Part shown: piece after piece, positions 11,306-24,235 of the stretch | Layout of the letters: the number at the start of each line of letters is the position of its first letter | Position numbering within the stretch: the stretch's first letter is position 1 | From: Ariolimax columbianus | Taxonomy: Eukaryota > Mollusca > Gastropoda > Stylommatophora > Arionidae | Length of the DNA stretch: 64,000 bases | Direction of reading: 5' to 3' | Assembly: GCA_036924085.1 (NCBI GenBank) | Contig: JAVGWX010000005.1 | Location: forward strand, 36,487,983 to 36,551,982 | Notes under the pieces: model-generated | What the model was told of the DNA's origin: nothing | Database searches by the model: none | Seen by the model: only the letters and a program-made list of their open reading frames with translations | Translations under genes and position numbers: made by a program

Positions 11306-11457
11306 TAACCCTGATATAAATCGATACATTGTTGCAGTGAGAAAGATCATTTAATTGTCCAGTAGCTTTGCTTTGTGTACGTTCCAACCCTCATACACTC
11401 TTAACAGAAACAATCAGATGATTTTGTTCAGATGTATGCTCGAAGTTTTGTCTCCAT

Positions 11458-11605
11458 GTCGGCGCCTCTCAGTACCAGGTCCTGAAAGCGATCAGTCGGC
11501 GCCTCTCAGTACCAGGTCCTGAAAGCGAACATTCGGCGCCTCTCAGTACCAGGTCCTGAAAGCGATCAGTCGGCGCCTCTCAGTACCAGGTCCTGAAAGC
11601 GATCA
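11458..11605. repeat. Minisatellite, 4 x 37 bp
   Basis: Four units of gtcggcgcctctcagtacca followed by ggtcctgaaagcgatca occupy exactly 148 bp. Only one unit differs (gaacatt in place of gatcagt at a junction). It is GC-rich compared with its surroundings. Confidence 0.95.
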
Positions 11606-12837
11606 CCAACTACTAGTCGTGGACATCAAGGCTGAAAAAGCTGCTAAAAAAACCGCATTTTTAATACTCTATACATCAGTTTTATAACGCAGAAGTATAC
11701 CATAGAAGTACTAAACAAATTCAGTTTACATATGGAAGTGCAGGAAGATATGGCGCCCGATGAACTTGCTACACAGACTTGAGATATTCGTATCGCATTT
11801 GCAAGCAATAAGATACCCAAAAAAATGGCACCTACGCCAGCGTTATCTCATAGGAATGACCTTGGGACTCACGGAAAAAAAGATTAAGTTAATTCAATCC
11901 GGGATAGAGCGAGATGCCGTCATAAATAGAAACAGCTCAAGAGAGATTTGTAATGATAAGACGCAACATGTATTGGCCGCATGCAGTAAGATAGAAGAAT
12001 TGCAAAGACAAGGAAAGGAAGGATAACCTTCATGGAAATCAAAACACTGGCGAGGTCAAACCGGCATTACATGCCGTAAACGATGACGATATAAATATAC
12101 TGACAGAGAGCACGGATGTATTCGAGAGATGAACGGAATGTTGTAGAGAAATGCCCGAGAACAAAGACAGAGCCTATGATAGATGGGCCCCGATAGCAAT
12201 CCAAAGCGTGAAGACATGGAATCACAAGGTTGTGATGATATACTAACTGGCAGGAGGAGAAGGCCAGCCTCAACATTTACTACGCACTATACAAGAAGAT
12301 CTGGCCCAGAACATGGCAAGAGCTGTGTGTATTCCACTCCCCAAGAATATTGATCTGAAGCGATGTACTAAGCATCAAGCCATCACGTTAATAGCCATTC
12401 TATGAAAATTCTCCAACGGAATATTCTGAAGAAGTGAAAAAACAAACTCAACTAGTTCCTGCACAAAGAGCAGGCATGTTCAATGCAACATCGATAAAGG
12501 CAGAGAGTACAATGTCGAATGGCACACTTCCTTCATATATTACTCTGGATGGCGTGACTGTATGATGTTGATCATTGTGAAGGACATAGGATTTCCAACG
12601 CACCTAATTCAACTGATCAAAACAATGTATTAGGAATAGCAAGCAACGGTCATAATTGCTGGGTCGACGTCGAACTGGTTTAAATTGAAAAAAAAAGTAA
12701 GCAACTACAGTTTTTTTACGTCAAAGATAACAAGACAAGAATTTGTTTGCACTCGGAAAACATGCTTGTATATCACGAACAACAGATAGAAAGCGAAGTG
12801 ATAGGGAACCCGGAAATAGATCCCCGGCTTATCAGGT

Positions 12838-13192
12838 GACGAAAGCTCCTTGCCACAAGATAGAGATGAGTTTAACTACTAGATCACAGCGGGAAACTCT
12901 TTGCCACAAGACAGAGGTGAGTTCAAGTACAAGATCACAGCGGGAAACTCTTTGCCACAAGACAGAGGTGAGTTCAAGTACAAGATCACAGCGGGAAACT
13001 CCTTGCCACAAGATAGAGATGAGTTGAACTACTAGATCACAGCGGGAAACTCTTTGCCACAAGACAGAGGTGAGTTCAAGTACAAGATCACAGCGGGAAA
13101 CTCCTTGCCACAAGATAGAGATGAGTTGAACTACTAGATCACAGCGGGAAACTCCTTGCCACAAGATAGAGGTGAGTTGAAGTACTAGACCA
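12838..13192. repeat. Minisatellite, 7 x 51 bp
   Basis: The motif ttgccacaaga recurs every 51 bp from about 12850. Two unit types alternate, one with tagagatgagttgaactact and one with cagaggtgagttcaagtaca. Because 51 is a multiple of three, both strands stay open (94 codons plus, 128 codons minus with a 17-residue period). This is a by-product of the repeat. The array lies in a ~745-bp segment that separates two adjacent motifs of the LINE-d RT. Confidence 0.9.
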
Positions 13193-13745
13193 GCGGAACA
13201 GCCCCCGAAAAGTGCCACAACTGGCCCAGGCTTTCATCATTCAACATTTGCCACTATCACGTGCAGAGCAAACTAGATTCTGATATATATATATATATAC
13301 TCGATTTCATCATTTCTCTCATATCTTCATGCAAAGGCCATTCAGACCTTAATTGCTTCTATCGCAGGTAGACAAACACTGACCAGTGGTTGTTTCATTC
13401 AAAGAAAGTGGTAACGATAGGAATACGTCAAAACTTCGAGAGTTAAGGAAGGATGCATATTCTTACTTAATTTTTTTCAAAATCTTTTCAGAAATAATAA
13501 TTATCGTGGAAAATGACAAAGTTTATAACAATTTCGAGCCTTTCACAATCGGTGGGAATGAAATACCAGAACTAAGATATGCAGATTGCACAGTTTGTCT
13601 TTTCGATGAGTTCATCAGGGTTGAAATAATGTACACCAAACCATCACCAAAACCAAGATAATTAGTACTGAGAAGGCGACAACCAGAACTGAAGTTATCA
13701 TAGAGAAGCAAGACGTTTATTAAGATCTTCACACTAAGTTTTTAA

Positions 13746-16700
13746 TGTGCTCAATTATAAGCAGCTATGGTGACTTCTTTCTAGAGGTAATAAGAAGAAT
13801 GACTGTGGCAATATAGTGGTACAATGAGAAATTTATAAAAAATGTGCTCAATTATAAGCAGCTATGGTGACTTCTTTCTAGAGGTAATAAGAAGAATGAC
13901 TGTGGCAATATAGTGGTACAATGAGAAATTTATAAAAAATGTGCTCAATTATAAGCAGCTATGGTGACTTCTTTCTAGAGGTAATAAGAAGAATGACTGT
14001 GGCAATATAGTGGTACAATGAGAAATTTATAAAAAATGTGCTCAATTATAAGCAGCTATGGTGACTTCTTTCTAGAGGTAATAAGAAGAATGACTGTGGC
14101 AATATAGTGGTACAATGAGAAATTTATAAAAAATGTGCTCAATTATAAGCAGCTATGGTGACTTCTTTCTAGAGGTAATAAGAAGAATGACTGTGGCAAT
14201 ATAGTGGTACAATGAGAAATTTATAAAAAATGTGCTCAATTATAAGCAGCTATGGTGACTTCTTTCTAGAGGTAATAAGAAGAATGACTGTGGCAATATA
14301 GTGGTACAATGAGAAATTTATAAAAAATGTGCTCAATTATAAGCAGCTATGGTGACTTCTTTCTAGAGGTAATAAGAAGAATGACTGTGGCAATATAGTG
14401 GTACAATGAGAAATTTATAAAAAATGTGCTCAATTATAAGCAGCTATGGTGACTTCTTTCTAGAGGTAATAAGAAGAATGACTGTGGCAATATAGTGGTA
14501 CAATGAGAAATTTATAAAAAATGTGCTCAATTATAAGCAGCTATGGTGACTTCTTTCTAGAGGTAATAAGAAGAATGACTGTGGCAATATAGTGGTACAA
14601 AATGAGAAATTTATAAAAAATGTGCTCAATTATAAGCAGCTATGGTGACTTCTTTCTAGAGGTAATAAGAAGAATGACTGTGGCAATATAGTGGTACAAT
14701 GAGAAATTTATAAAAAATGTGCTCAATTATAAGCAGCTATGGTGACTTCTTTCTAGAGGTAATAAGAAGAATGACTGTGGCAATATAGTGGTACAATGAG
14801 AAATTTATAAAAAATGTGCTCAATTATAAGCAGCTATGGTGACTTCTTTCTAGAGGTAATAAGAAGAATGACTGTGGCAATATAGTGGTACAAAATGAGA
14901 AATTTATAAAAAATGTGCTCAATTATAAGCAGCTATGGTGACTTCTTTCTAGAGGTAATAAGAAGAATGACTGTGGCAATATAGTGGTACAATGAGAAAT
15001 TTATAAAAAATGTGCTCAATTATAAGCAGCTATGGTGACTTCTTTCTAGAGGTAATAAGAAGAATGACTGTGGCAATATAGTGGTACAATGAGAAATTTA
15101 TAAAAAATGTGCTCAATTATAAGCAGCTATGGTGACTTCTTTCTAGAGGTAATAAGAAGAATGACTGTGGCAATATAGTGGTACAATGAGAAATTTATAA
15201 AAAATGTGCTCAATTATAAGCAGCTATGGTGACTTCTTTCTAGAGGTAATAAGAAGAATGACTGTGGCAATATAGTGGTACAATGAGAAATTTATAAAAA
15301 ATGTGCTCAATTATAAGCAGCTATGGTGACTTCTTTCTAGAGGTAATAAGAAGAATGACTGTGGCAATATAGTGGTACAATGAGAAATTTATAAAAAATG
15401 TGCTCAATTATAAGCAGCTATGGTGACTTCTTTCTAGAGGTAATAAGAAGAATGACTGTGGCAATATAGTGGTACAATGAGAAATTTATAAAAAATGTGC
15501 TCAATTATAAGCAGCTATGGTGACTTCTTTCTAGAGGTAATAAGAAGAATGACTGTGGCAATATAGTGGTACAATGAGAAATTTATAAAAAATGTGCTCA
15601 ATTATAAGCAGCTATGGTGACTTCTTTCTAGAGGTAATAAGAAGAATGACTGTGGCAATATAGTGGTACAATGAGAAATTTATAAAAAATGTGCTCAATT
15701 ATAAGCAGCTATGGTGACTTCTTTCTAGAGGTAATAAGAAGAATGACTGTGGCAATATAGTGGTACAATGAGAAATTTATAAAAAATGTGCTCAATTATA
15801 AGCAGCTATGGTGACTTCTTTCTAGAGGTAATAAGAAGAATGACTGTGGCAATATAGTGGTACAATGAGAAATTTATAAAAAATGTGCTCAATTATAAGC
15901 AGCTATGGTGACTTCTTTCTAGAGGTAATAAGAAGAATGACTGTGGCAATATAGTGGTACAATGAGAAATTTATAAAAAATGTGCTCAATTATAAGCAGC
16001 TATGGTGACTTCTTTCTAGAGGTAATAAGAAGAATGACTGTGGCAATATAGTGGTACAATGAGAAATTTATAAAAAATGTGCTCAATTATAAGCAGCTAT
16101 GGTGACTTCTTTCTAGAGGTAATAAGAAGAATGACTGTGGCAATATAGTGGTACAAATGAGAAATTTATAAAAAATGTGCTCAATTATAAGCAGCTATGG
16201 TGACTTCTTTCTAGAGGTAATAAGAAGAATGACTGTGGCAATATAGTGGTACAATGAGAAATTTATAAAAAATGTGCTCAATTATAAGCAGCTATGGTGA
16301 CTTCTTTCTAGAGGTAATAAGAAGAATGACTGTGGCAATATAGTGGTACAATGAGAAATTTATAAAAAATGTGCTCAATTATAAGCAGCTATGGTGACTT
16401 CTTTCTAGAGGTAATAAGAAGAATGACTGTGGCAATATAGTGGTACAAATGAGAAATTTATAAAAAATGTGCTCAATTATAAGCAGCTATGGTGACTTCT
16501 TTCTAGAGGTAATAAGAAGAATGACTGTGGCAATATAGTGGTACAATGAGAAATTTATAAAAAATGTGCTCAATTATAAGCAGCTATGGTGACTTCTTTC
16601 TAGAGGTAATAAGAAGAATGACTGTGGCAATATAGTGGTACAATGAGAAATTTATAAAAAATGTGCTCAATTATAAGCAGCTATGGTGACTTCTTTCTAG

Positions 16701-19700
16701 AGGTAATAAGAAGAATGACTGTGGCAATATAGTGGTACAATGAGAAATTTATAAAAAATGTGCTCAATTATAAGCAGCTATGGTGACTTCTTTCTAGAGG
16801 TAATAAGAAGAATGACTGTGGCAATATAGTGGTACAATGAGAAATTTATAAAAAATGTGCTCAATTATAAGCAGCTATGGTGACTTCTTTCTAGAGGTAA
16901 TAAGAAGAATGACTGTGGCAATATAGTGGTACAATGAGAAATTTATAAAAAATGTGCTCAATTATAAGCAGCTATGGTGACTTCTTTCTAGAGGTAATAA
17001 GAAGAATGACTGTGGCAATATAGTGGTACAATGAGAAATTTATAAAAAATGTGCTCAATTATAAGCAGCTATGGTGACTTCTTTCTAGAGGTAATAAGAA
17101 GAATGACTGTGGCAATATAGTGGTACAATGAGAAATTTATAAAAAATGTGCTCAATTATAAGCAGCTATGGTGACTTCTTTCTAGAGGTAATAAGAAGAA
17201 TGACTGTGGCAATATAGTGGTACAATGAGAAATTTATAAAAAATGTGCTCAATTATAAGCAGCTATGGTGACTTCTTTCTAGAGGTAATAAGAAGAATGA
17301 CTGTGGCAATATAGTGGTACAATGAGAAATTTATAAAAAATGTGCTCAATTATAAGCAGCTATGGTGACTTCTTTCTAGAGGTAATAAGAAGAATGACTG
17401 TGGCAATATAGTGGTACAATGAGAAATTTATAAAAAATGTGCTCAATTATAAGCAGCTATGGTGACTTCTTTCTAGAGGTAATAAGAAGAATGACTGTGG
17501 CAATATAGTGGTACAATGAGAAATTTATAAAAAATGTGCTCAATTATAAGCAGCTATGGTGACTTCTTTCTAGAGGTAATAAGAAGAATGACTGTGGCAA
17601 TATAGTGGTACAATGAGAAATTTATAAAAAATGTGCTCAATTATAAGCAGCTATGGTGACTTCTTTCTAGAGGTAATAAGAAGAATGACTGTGGCAATAT
17701 AGTGGTACAATGAGAAATTTATAAAAAATGTGCTCAATTATAAGCAGCTATGGTGACTTCTTTCTAGAGGTAATAAGAAGAATGACTGTGGCAATATAGT
17801 GGTACAATGAGAAATTTATAAAAAATGTGCTCAATTATAAGCAGCTATGGTGACTTCTTTCTAGAGGTAATAAGAAGAATGACTGTGGCAATATAGTGGT
17901 ACAATGAGAAATTTATAAAAAATGTGCTCAATTATAAGCAGCTATGGTGACTTCTTTCTAGAGGTAATAAGAAGAATGACTGTGGCAATATAGTGGTACA
18001 ATGAGAAATTTATAAAAAATGTGCTCAATTATAAGCAGCTATGGTGACTTCTTTCTAGAGGTAATAAGAAGAATGACTGTGGCAATATAGTGGTACAATG
18101 AGAAATTTATAAAAAATGTGCTCAATTATAAGCAGCTATGGTGACTTCTTTCTAGAGGTAATAAGAAGAATGACTGTGGCAATATAGTGGTACAATGAGA
18201 AATTTATAAAAAATGTGCTCAATTATAAGCAGCTATGGTGACTTCTTTCTAGAGGTAATAAGAAGAATGACTGTGGCAATATAGTGGTACAATGAGAAAT
18301 TTATAAAAAATGTGCTCAATTATAAGCAGCTATGGTGACTTCTTTCTAGAGGTAATAAGAAGAATGACTGTGGCAATATAGTGGTACAATGAGAAATTTA
18401 TAAAAAATGTGCTCAATTATAAGCAGCTATGGTGACTTCTTTCTAGAGGTAATAAGAAGAATGACTGTGGCAATATAGTGGTACAATGAGAAATTTATAA
18501 AAAATGTGCTCAATTATAAGCAGCTATGGTGACTTCTTTCTAGAGGTAATAAGAAGAATGACTGTGGCAATATAGTGGTACAATGAGAAATTTATAAAAA
18601 ATGTGCTCAATTATAAGCAGCTATGGTGACTTCTTTCTAGAGGTAATAAGAAGAATGACTGTGGCAATATAGTGGTACAATGAGAAATTTATAAAAAATG
18701 TGCTCAATTATAAGCAGCTATGGTGACTTCTTTCTAGAGGTAATAAGAAGAATGACTGTGGCAATATAGTGGTACAATGAGAAATTTATAAAAAATGTGC
18801 TCAATTATAAGCAGCTATGGTGACTTCTTTCTAGAGGTAATAAGAAGAATGACTGTGGCAATATAGTGGTACAATGAGAAATTTATAAAAAATGTGCTCA
18901 ATTATAAGCAGCTATGGTGACTTCTTTCTAGAGGTAATAAGAAGAATGACTGTGGCAATATAGTGGTACAATGAGAAATTTATAAAAAATGTGCTCAATT
19001 ATAAGCAGCTATGGTGACTTCTTTCTAGAGGTAATAAGAAGAATGACTGTGGCAATATAGTGGTACAATGAGAAATTTATAAAAAATGTGCTCAATTATA
19101 AGCAGCTATGGTGACTTCTTTCTAGAGGTAATAAGAAGAATGACTGTGGCAATATAGTGGTACAATGAGAAATTTATAAAAAATGTGCTCAATTATAAGC
19201 AGCTATGGTGACTTCTTTCTAGAGGTAATAAGAAGAATGACTGTGGCAATATAGTGGTACAATGAGAAATTTATAAAAAATGTGCTCAATTATAAGCAGC
19301 TATGGTGACTTCTTTCTAGAGGTAATAAGAAGAATGACTGTGGCAATATAGTGGTACAATGAGAAATTTATAAAAAATGTGCTCAATTATAAGCAGCTAT
19401 GGTGACTTCTTTCTAGAGGTAATAAGAAGAATGACTGTGGCAATATAGTGGTACAAATGAGAAATTTATAAAAAATGTGCTCAATTATAAGCAGCTATGG
19501 TGACTTCTTTCTAGAGGTAATAAGAAGAATGACTGTGGCAATATAGTGGTACAATGAGAAATTTATAAAAAATGTGCTCAATTATAAGCAGCTATGGTGA
19601 CTTCTTTCTAGAGGTAATAAGAAGAATGACTGTGGCAATATAGTGGTACAATGAGAAATTTATAAAAAATGTGCTCAATTATAAGCAGCTATGGTGACTT

Positions 19701-21995
19701 CTTTCTAGAGGTAATAAGAAGAATGACTGTGGCAATATAGTGGTACAAAATGAGAAATTTATAAAAAATGTGCTCAATTATAAGCAGCTATGGTGACTTC
19801 TTTCTAGAGGTAATAAGAAGAATGACTGTGGCAATATAGTGGTACAATGAGAAATTTATAAAAAATGTGCTCAATTATAAGCAGCTATGGTGACTTCTTT
19901 CTAGAGGTAATAAGAAGAATGACTGTGGCAATATAGTGGTACAATGAGAAATTTATAAAAAATGTGCTCAATTATAAGCAGCTATGGTGACTTCTTTCTA
20001 GAGGTAATAAGAAGAATGACTGTGGCAATATAGTGGTACAAATGAGAAATTTATAAAAAATGTGCTCAATTATAAGCAGCTATGGTGACTTCTTTCTAGA
20101 GGTAATAAGAAGAATGACTGTGGCAATATAGTGGTACAATGAGAAATTTATAAAAAATGTGCTCAATTATAAGCAGCTATGGTGACTTCTTTCTAGAGGT
20201 AATAAGAAGAATGACTGTGGCAATATAGTGGTACAATGAGAAATTTATAAAAAATGTGCTCAATTATAAGCAGCTATGGTGACTTCTTTCTAGAGGTAAT
20301 AAGAAGAATGACTGTGGCAATATAGTGGTACAATGAGAAATTTATAAAAAATGTGCTCAATTATAAGCAGCTATGGTGACTTCTTTCTAGAGGTAATAAG
20401 AAGAATGACTGTGGCAATATAGTGGTACAATGAGAAATTTATAAAAAATGTGCTCAATTATAAGCAGCTATGGTGACTTCTTTCTAGAGGTAATAAGAAG
20501 AATGACTGTGGCAATATAGTGGTACAATGAGAAATTTATAAAAAATGTGCTCAATTATAAGCAGCTATGGTGACTTCTTTCTAGAGGTAATAAGAAGAAT
20601 GACTGTGGCAATATAGTGGTACAATGAGAAATTTATAAAAAATGTGCTCAATTATAAGCAGCTATGGTGACTTCTTTCTAGAGGTAATAAGAAGAATGAC
20701 TGTGGCAATATAGTGGTACAATGAGAAATTTATAAAAAATGTGCTCAATTATAAGCAGCTATGGTGACTTCTTTCTAGAGGTAATAAGAAGAATGACTGT
20801 GGCAATATAGTGGTACAATGAGAAATTTATAAAAAATGTGCTCAATTATAAGCAGCTATGGTGACTTCTTTCTAGAGGTAATAAGAAGAATGACTGTGGC
20901 AATATAGTGGTACAATGAGAAATTTATAAAAAATGTGCTCAATTATAAGCAGCTATGGTGACTTCTTTCTAGAGGTAATAAGAAGAATGACTGTGGCAAT
21001 ATAGTGGTACAATGAGAAATTTATAAAAAATGTGCTCAATTATAAGCAGCTATGGTGACTTCTTTCTAGAGGTAATAAGAAGAATGACTGTGGCAATATA
21101 GTGGTACAATGAGAAATTTATAAAAAATGTGCTCAATTATAAGCAGCTATGGTGACTTCTTTCTAGAGGTAATAAGAAGAATGACTGTGGCAATATAGTG
21201 GTACAATGAGAAATTTATAAAAAATGTGCTCAATTATAAGCAGCTATGGTGACTTCTTTCTAGAGGTAATAAGAAGAATGACTGTGGCAATATAGTGGTA
21301 CAATGAGAAATTTATAAAAAATGTGCTCAATTATAAGCAGCTATGGTGACTTCTTTCTAGAGGTAATAAGAAGAATGACTGTGGCAATATAGTGGTACAA
21401 TGAGAAATTTATAAAAAATGTGCTCAATTATAAGCAGCTATGGTGACTTCTTTCTAGAGGTAATAAGAAGAATGACTGTGGCAATATAGTGGTACAATGA
21501 GAAATTTATAAAAAATGTGCTCAATTATAAGCAGCTATGGTGACTTCTTTCTAGAGGTAATAAGAAGAATGACTGTGGCAATATAGTGGTACAATGAGAA
21601 ATTTATAAAAAATGTGCTCAATTATAAGCAGCTATGGTGACTTCTTTCTAGAGGTAATAAGAAGAATGACTGTGGCAATATAGTGGTACAATGAGAAATT
21701 TATAAAAAATGTGCTCAATTATAAGCAGCTATGGTGACTTCTTTCTAGAGGTAATAAGAAGAATGACTGTGGCAATATAGTGGTACAATGAGAAATTTAT
21801 AAAAAATGTGCTCAATTATAAGCAGCTATGGTGACTTCTTTCTAGAGGTAATAAGAAGAATGACTGTGGCAATATAGTGGTACAATGAGAAATTTATAAA
21901 AAATGTGCTCAATTATAAGCAGCTATGGTGACTTCTTTCTAGAGGTAATAAGAAGAATGACTGTGGCAATATAGTGGTACAATGAGAAATTTATA
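13746..21995. repeat. Satellite-like array, 85 x 97 bp, amplified from LINE-d RT sequence
   Basis: The unit runs from tgtgctcaattataagcagc to gagaaatttataaaaaa and is 97 bp long. Eighty-four full units and a final 92-bp unit, plus ten extra A residues spread over seven units (acaat becoming acaaat or acaaaat), account exactly for the 8,250 bp. I saw no other substitutions. The first unit continues LINE-d sequence on the left and the last unit continues it on the right. In one frame the unit reads IISSYGDFFLEVIRRMTVAI, the segment expected between the RT KTE motif and the FPVATYG motif. Since 97 is not a multiple of three, the array cannot encode a repeat protein. Confidence 0.98.
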
Positions 21996-22226
21996 GCAGA
22001 ACATAACCAAGAATGACAACACTTAAAATTCTGAGGACACATATCTTTCCAGTGGCAACGTACGGTTGGGAAACATGGACAACCACACAGACACTACGGT
22101 GGAAGAGTGAATCACTCGATCTCAAATGCTACAGGAAAGTATTCATTCCATGGATAACGAAAAAGACAGACACACAAATCTTAAAAGAGCGGAATGTAGA
22201 AGAAAATTGACTAGTAAATAATATTA

Positions 22227-22542
22227 GGGGGGTCGCTGTAGTCAAGAGGTTAAAACACTCGCCTCTCACAGTGATGAAAGGAAACGGTGGGCGATCGAAT
22301 CCAGCAAGTTTCAAGCGACCTCTGGTCTCACGGGAGGTAAGACCAGAGTTCCTGCATCCCGAGTTACCTCCAGTCGTCTCGACCAAAAGTCTTGACACTG
22401 ATCCAAGGTAACTCTGGATAAGAATGAGATTAATGACCAGCACATAATCTTCCTCACTATAATCCAAATACAGCGCACATCACATTATTAATACAAAACC
22501 GTCTGGTGTTGTGGCCATCATCGCTTCGCGATGGACAATATA
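22227..22542 (+). mobile_element. SINE-S1, copy 1 (tRNA-like head), perfect 12-bp target duplication
   Basis: The head ggggtcgctgtagtcaagag has an A-box-like pattern and gcgatcgaatcc a B-box-like one. The body includes ggtctcacgggaggtaagac and ends near catcgcttcgcgatgg. The target taaataatatta is duplicated perfectly (22215-22226 and 22543-22554). LINE-d coding sequence resumes directly after it. A second copy is at 61940-62255. Confidence 0.9.
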
Positions 22543-22689
22543 TAAATAATATTATGTCTAGGAAACTAAAATACTTTAACCACACCAAGCGCCACATGAT
22601 CTTGAAAACACAATGATACTATATTTGGTATCTGATAACTAAAATTGTCTTCTTTTTTCAAAATCTGCCTTCAAACGTGTGCGTGATCT

Positions 22690-23232
22690 CTTTTTTTCCT
22701 CCTGCACCTTTATCAAAGTTGCAAACTCGAACCATCAAGGACACGTGAGTGCCTATCATAGAGGGGATATAAACATGCTGGAAAGAATACAAAAAAGAGC
22801 AACAAAGCTGATAGTGGGATTCCAGAATTACAGTTATGAGGAAAGACTCAGAAAACCGGCGTACAGTGTCTAGAAGAGAAACGAATTCGTGGTGACTTAA
22901 CACAGGTTTATAAGATGAGGAATGTATAAATTAGACTATAACAAGTTGTTGTTGTTTTAATACAGCCACCCACAAGAACAAGAGGGCGTCGCTACAAATT
23001 AACTAAAGAGAGCTCCAGATTAGATATAAAGACATTTTTTTAGTCAGAGTGGTGAATGCTTTGAATGCATTGCCACGGGAGGTAGTGGAGGCAGCGACAT
23101 TAAATGCATTTACGAATAAATTGGATGCGCATTGCTTTTAGAGCAAGGTGATGTAAATGAAACTGGTTGTATACAGTCTCTGCAGAGTCTTCTAAACCAG
23201 TATAAAGATGTTAAGTTAAGTTAAGTTAAGTG
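22690..23232 (+). mobile_element. LINE-b 3' end, copy 1
   Basis: Conceptual reading gives MLERIQKRATKLIVGFQNYS, then TRGRRYKLTKESSRLDIK in broken frames, then RVVNALNALPREVVEAA and LDAHCF. This is the C-terminal end of a CR1/L2-like RT protein. The copy ends in a (GTTAA)n run after the phrase ctgcagagtcttctaaacca. That phrase recurs at the ends of the two other copies (29195-29425, 50650-50865), so it marks the 3' terminus of the family. Confidence 0.82.
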
Positions 23233-23795
23233 ACTGCATCAAAACACTTAACGTAATACCCTAAAATAATTCAATTTCACATTTATCATACCGTGTCCTA
23301 TTAATAGCACAATCACGCGACCTGTTGAACATTTCACGCTCATGATGTCACATAACCGTAGCCCATACAAATCGATGCAAAGTGCTATAAGTTCAGGTAT
23401 TGAATTTTATTTCTTGTTTATTTATGAATCCGCTAAAGAACTTACCTGTGCAGGCTTCAGTACAATTCGGCACGGAACTTGTAAACTAAATACAGGTGTG
23501 ATATACTGAATAGACTGTCGCTCCGTGAAAGGTGACATGTGCGATGGGCATACATGGAGTGCGTCGGTTGTGCTTTGACACCTGAAGCATAGCGTCTAGG
23601 ATTTGACTGTAAACTCAGTCGAATAGATCCACTTCATTGAACAAGGCTGTCTCTTCAAAACTCTCTACCTGTCGTAAAGTTTATCTATCAGACTGATTGA
23701 ACAAGGTCATGCTATCGCGGTGCTTCTGTCAAGGAGCCGACAGACGTGTGTAAGAACATTTTGCTGCCTGCGAGTTCTCCTCACCAGAATTTTCA
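23233..23795. other. No gene recognised
   Basis: This is unique-looking sequence without recognisable features on either strand. Confidence 0.4.
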
Positions 23796-23837
23796 TCTAA
23801 TAGTTGTTGTTGAATCACATGATGTGCAACTGTACTA

Positions 23838-24001
23838 TTTTTTTTCTACATCTTCGTTCGTTCTCCATCACCTGCTACCAAACCCTGAAAAGTGTTTTGC
23901 AAGTAGCAGGATGTAGTCCGGAGAACGGAATGCGTTGTGTCGTGGTTTACAGCTTGACTGCGATATTTGAACCTTTCGGTCCTACACATCCTACTTCAGC
24001 A
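23838..24001 (-). mobile_element. SINE-B fragment within element T
   Basis: The minus-strand SINE-B 3' half runs from the cttcgttcgttctcc end to tacttcagcagg. It includes ggagaacggaatgcgttgtg and ctgcgatatttgaacctttc. The 5' part of the SINE is missing and I could not define a target duplication. Confidence 0.7.
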
Positions 24002-24235
24002 GGACTTTACTCTTTTGTGGGCCCTGAAAACGGCGCTAGGTGGCGGGTTGCAGTAGCTTTCCTCACATCAAAAACGTGCCGATGAAGGTAGACATGTGTC
24101 CCCCAGGCCGTTGTTCTATTCTTAGTTTCAATTACGTCACGCTCAATACTACAGTGATCACGTCGATCTCCCAATCGTTGGTCAGACTGCCTTGAAAGCA
24201 GCCTGTTTTCATGTAGACCTACGTGGAGTTTTTCC

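Larger units (their letters stand above)
12060..22620 (+). mobile_element. LINE-d reverse-transcriptase pseudogene, stretched by two arrays and a SINE
   Basis: Scattered frames give an ordered non-LTR RT. These are IPLPKNIDLKRCTKHQAITL (near 12.34 kb), MKILQRNILKK, GFPTHLIQLIKTMY and TSNWFKL (near 12.67 kb). After a gap come KDAYSYLIFFKIFSEIII (near 13.46 kb) and LRYADCTV, where the YADD catalytic box has become YADC (13578-13589). Next is KTEVIIEKQ, then the 97-bp array, then TTLKILRTHIFPVATYGWET (near 22.02 kb) and, after an inserted SINE, RKLKYFNHTKRH. The order matches an RT from finger to thumb and C-terminal linker. The added pieces are a ~745-bp segment holding a 51-bp array, the 8.25-kb array and SINE-S1. 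Stops, frameshifts and loss of a catalytic Asp show it is dead. Confidence 0.85.

Noticed and set aside
12832..13218. 128-codon minus-strand ORF with a 17-residue repeat
   Set aside because: It follows from a 51-bp array (17 codons) inside a dead LINE. Both strands are open and nothing points to translation.
13746..21995. CRISPR-like or protein-coding interpretation of the 97-bp array
   Set aside because: There are no unique spacers between repeats, the unit length is not a multiple of three, and the flanks are a LINE pseudogene.
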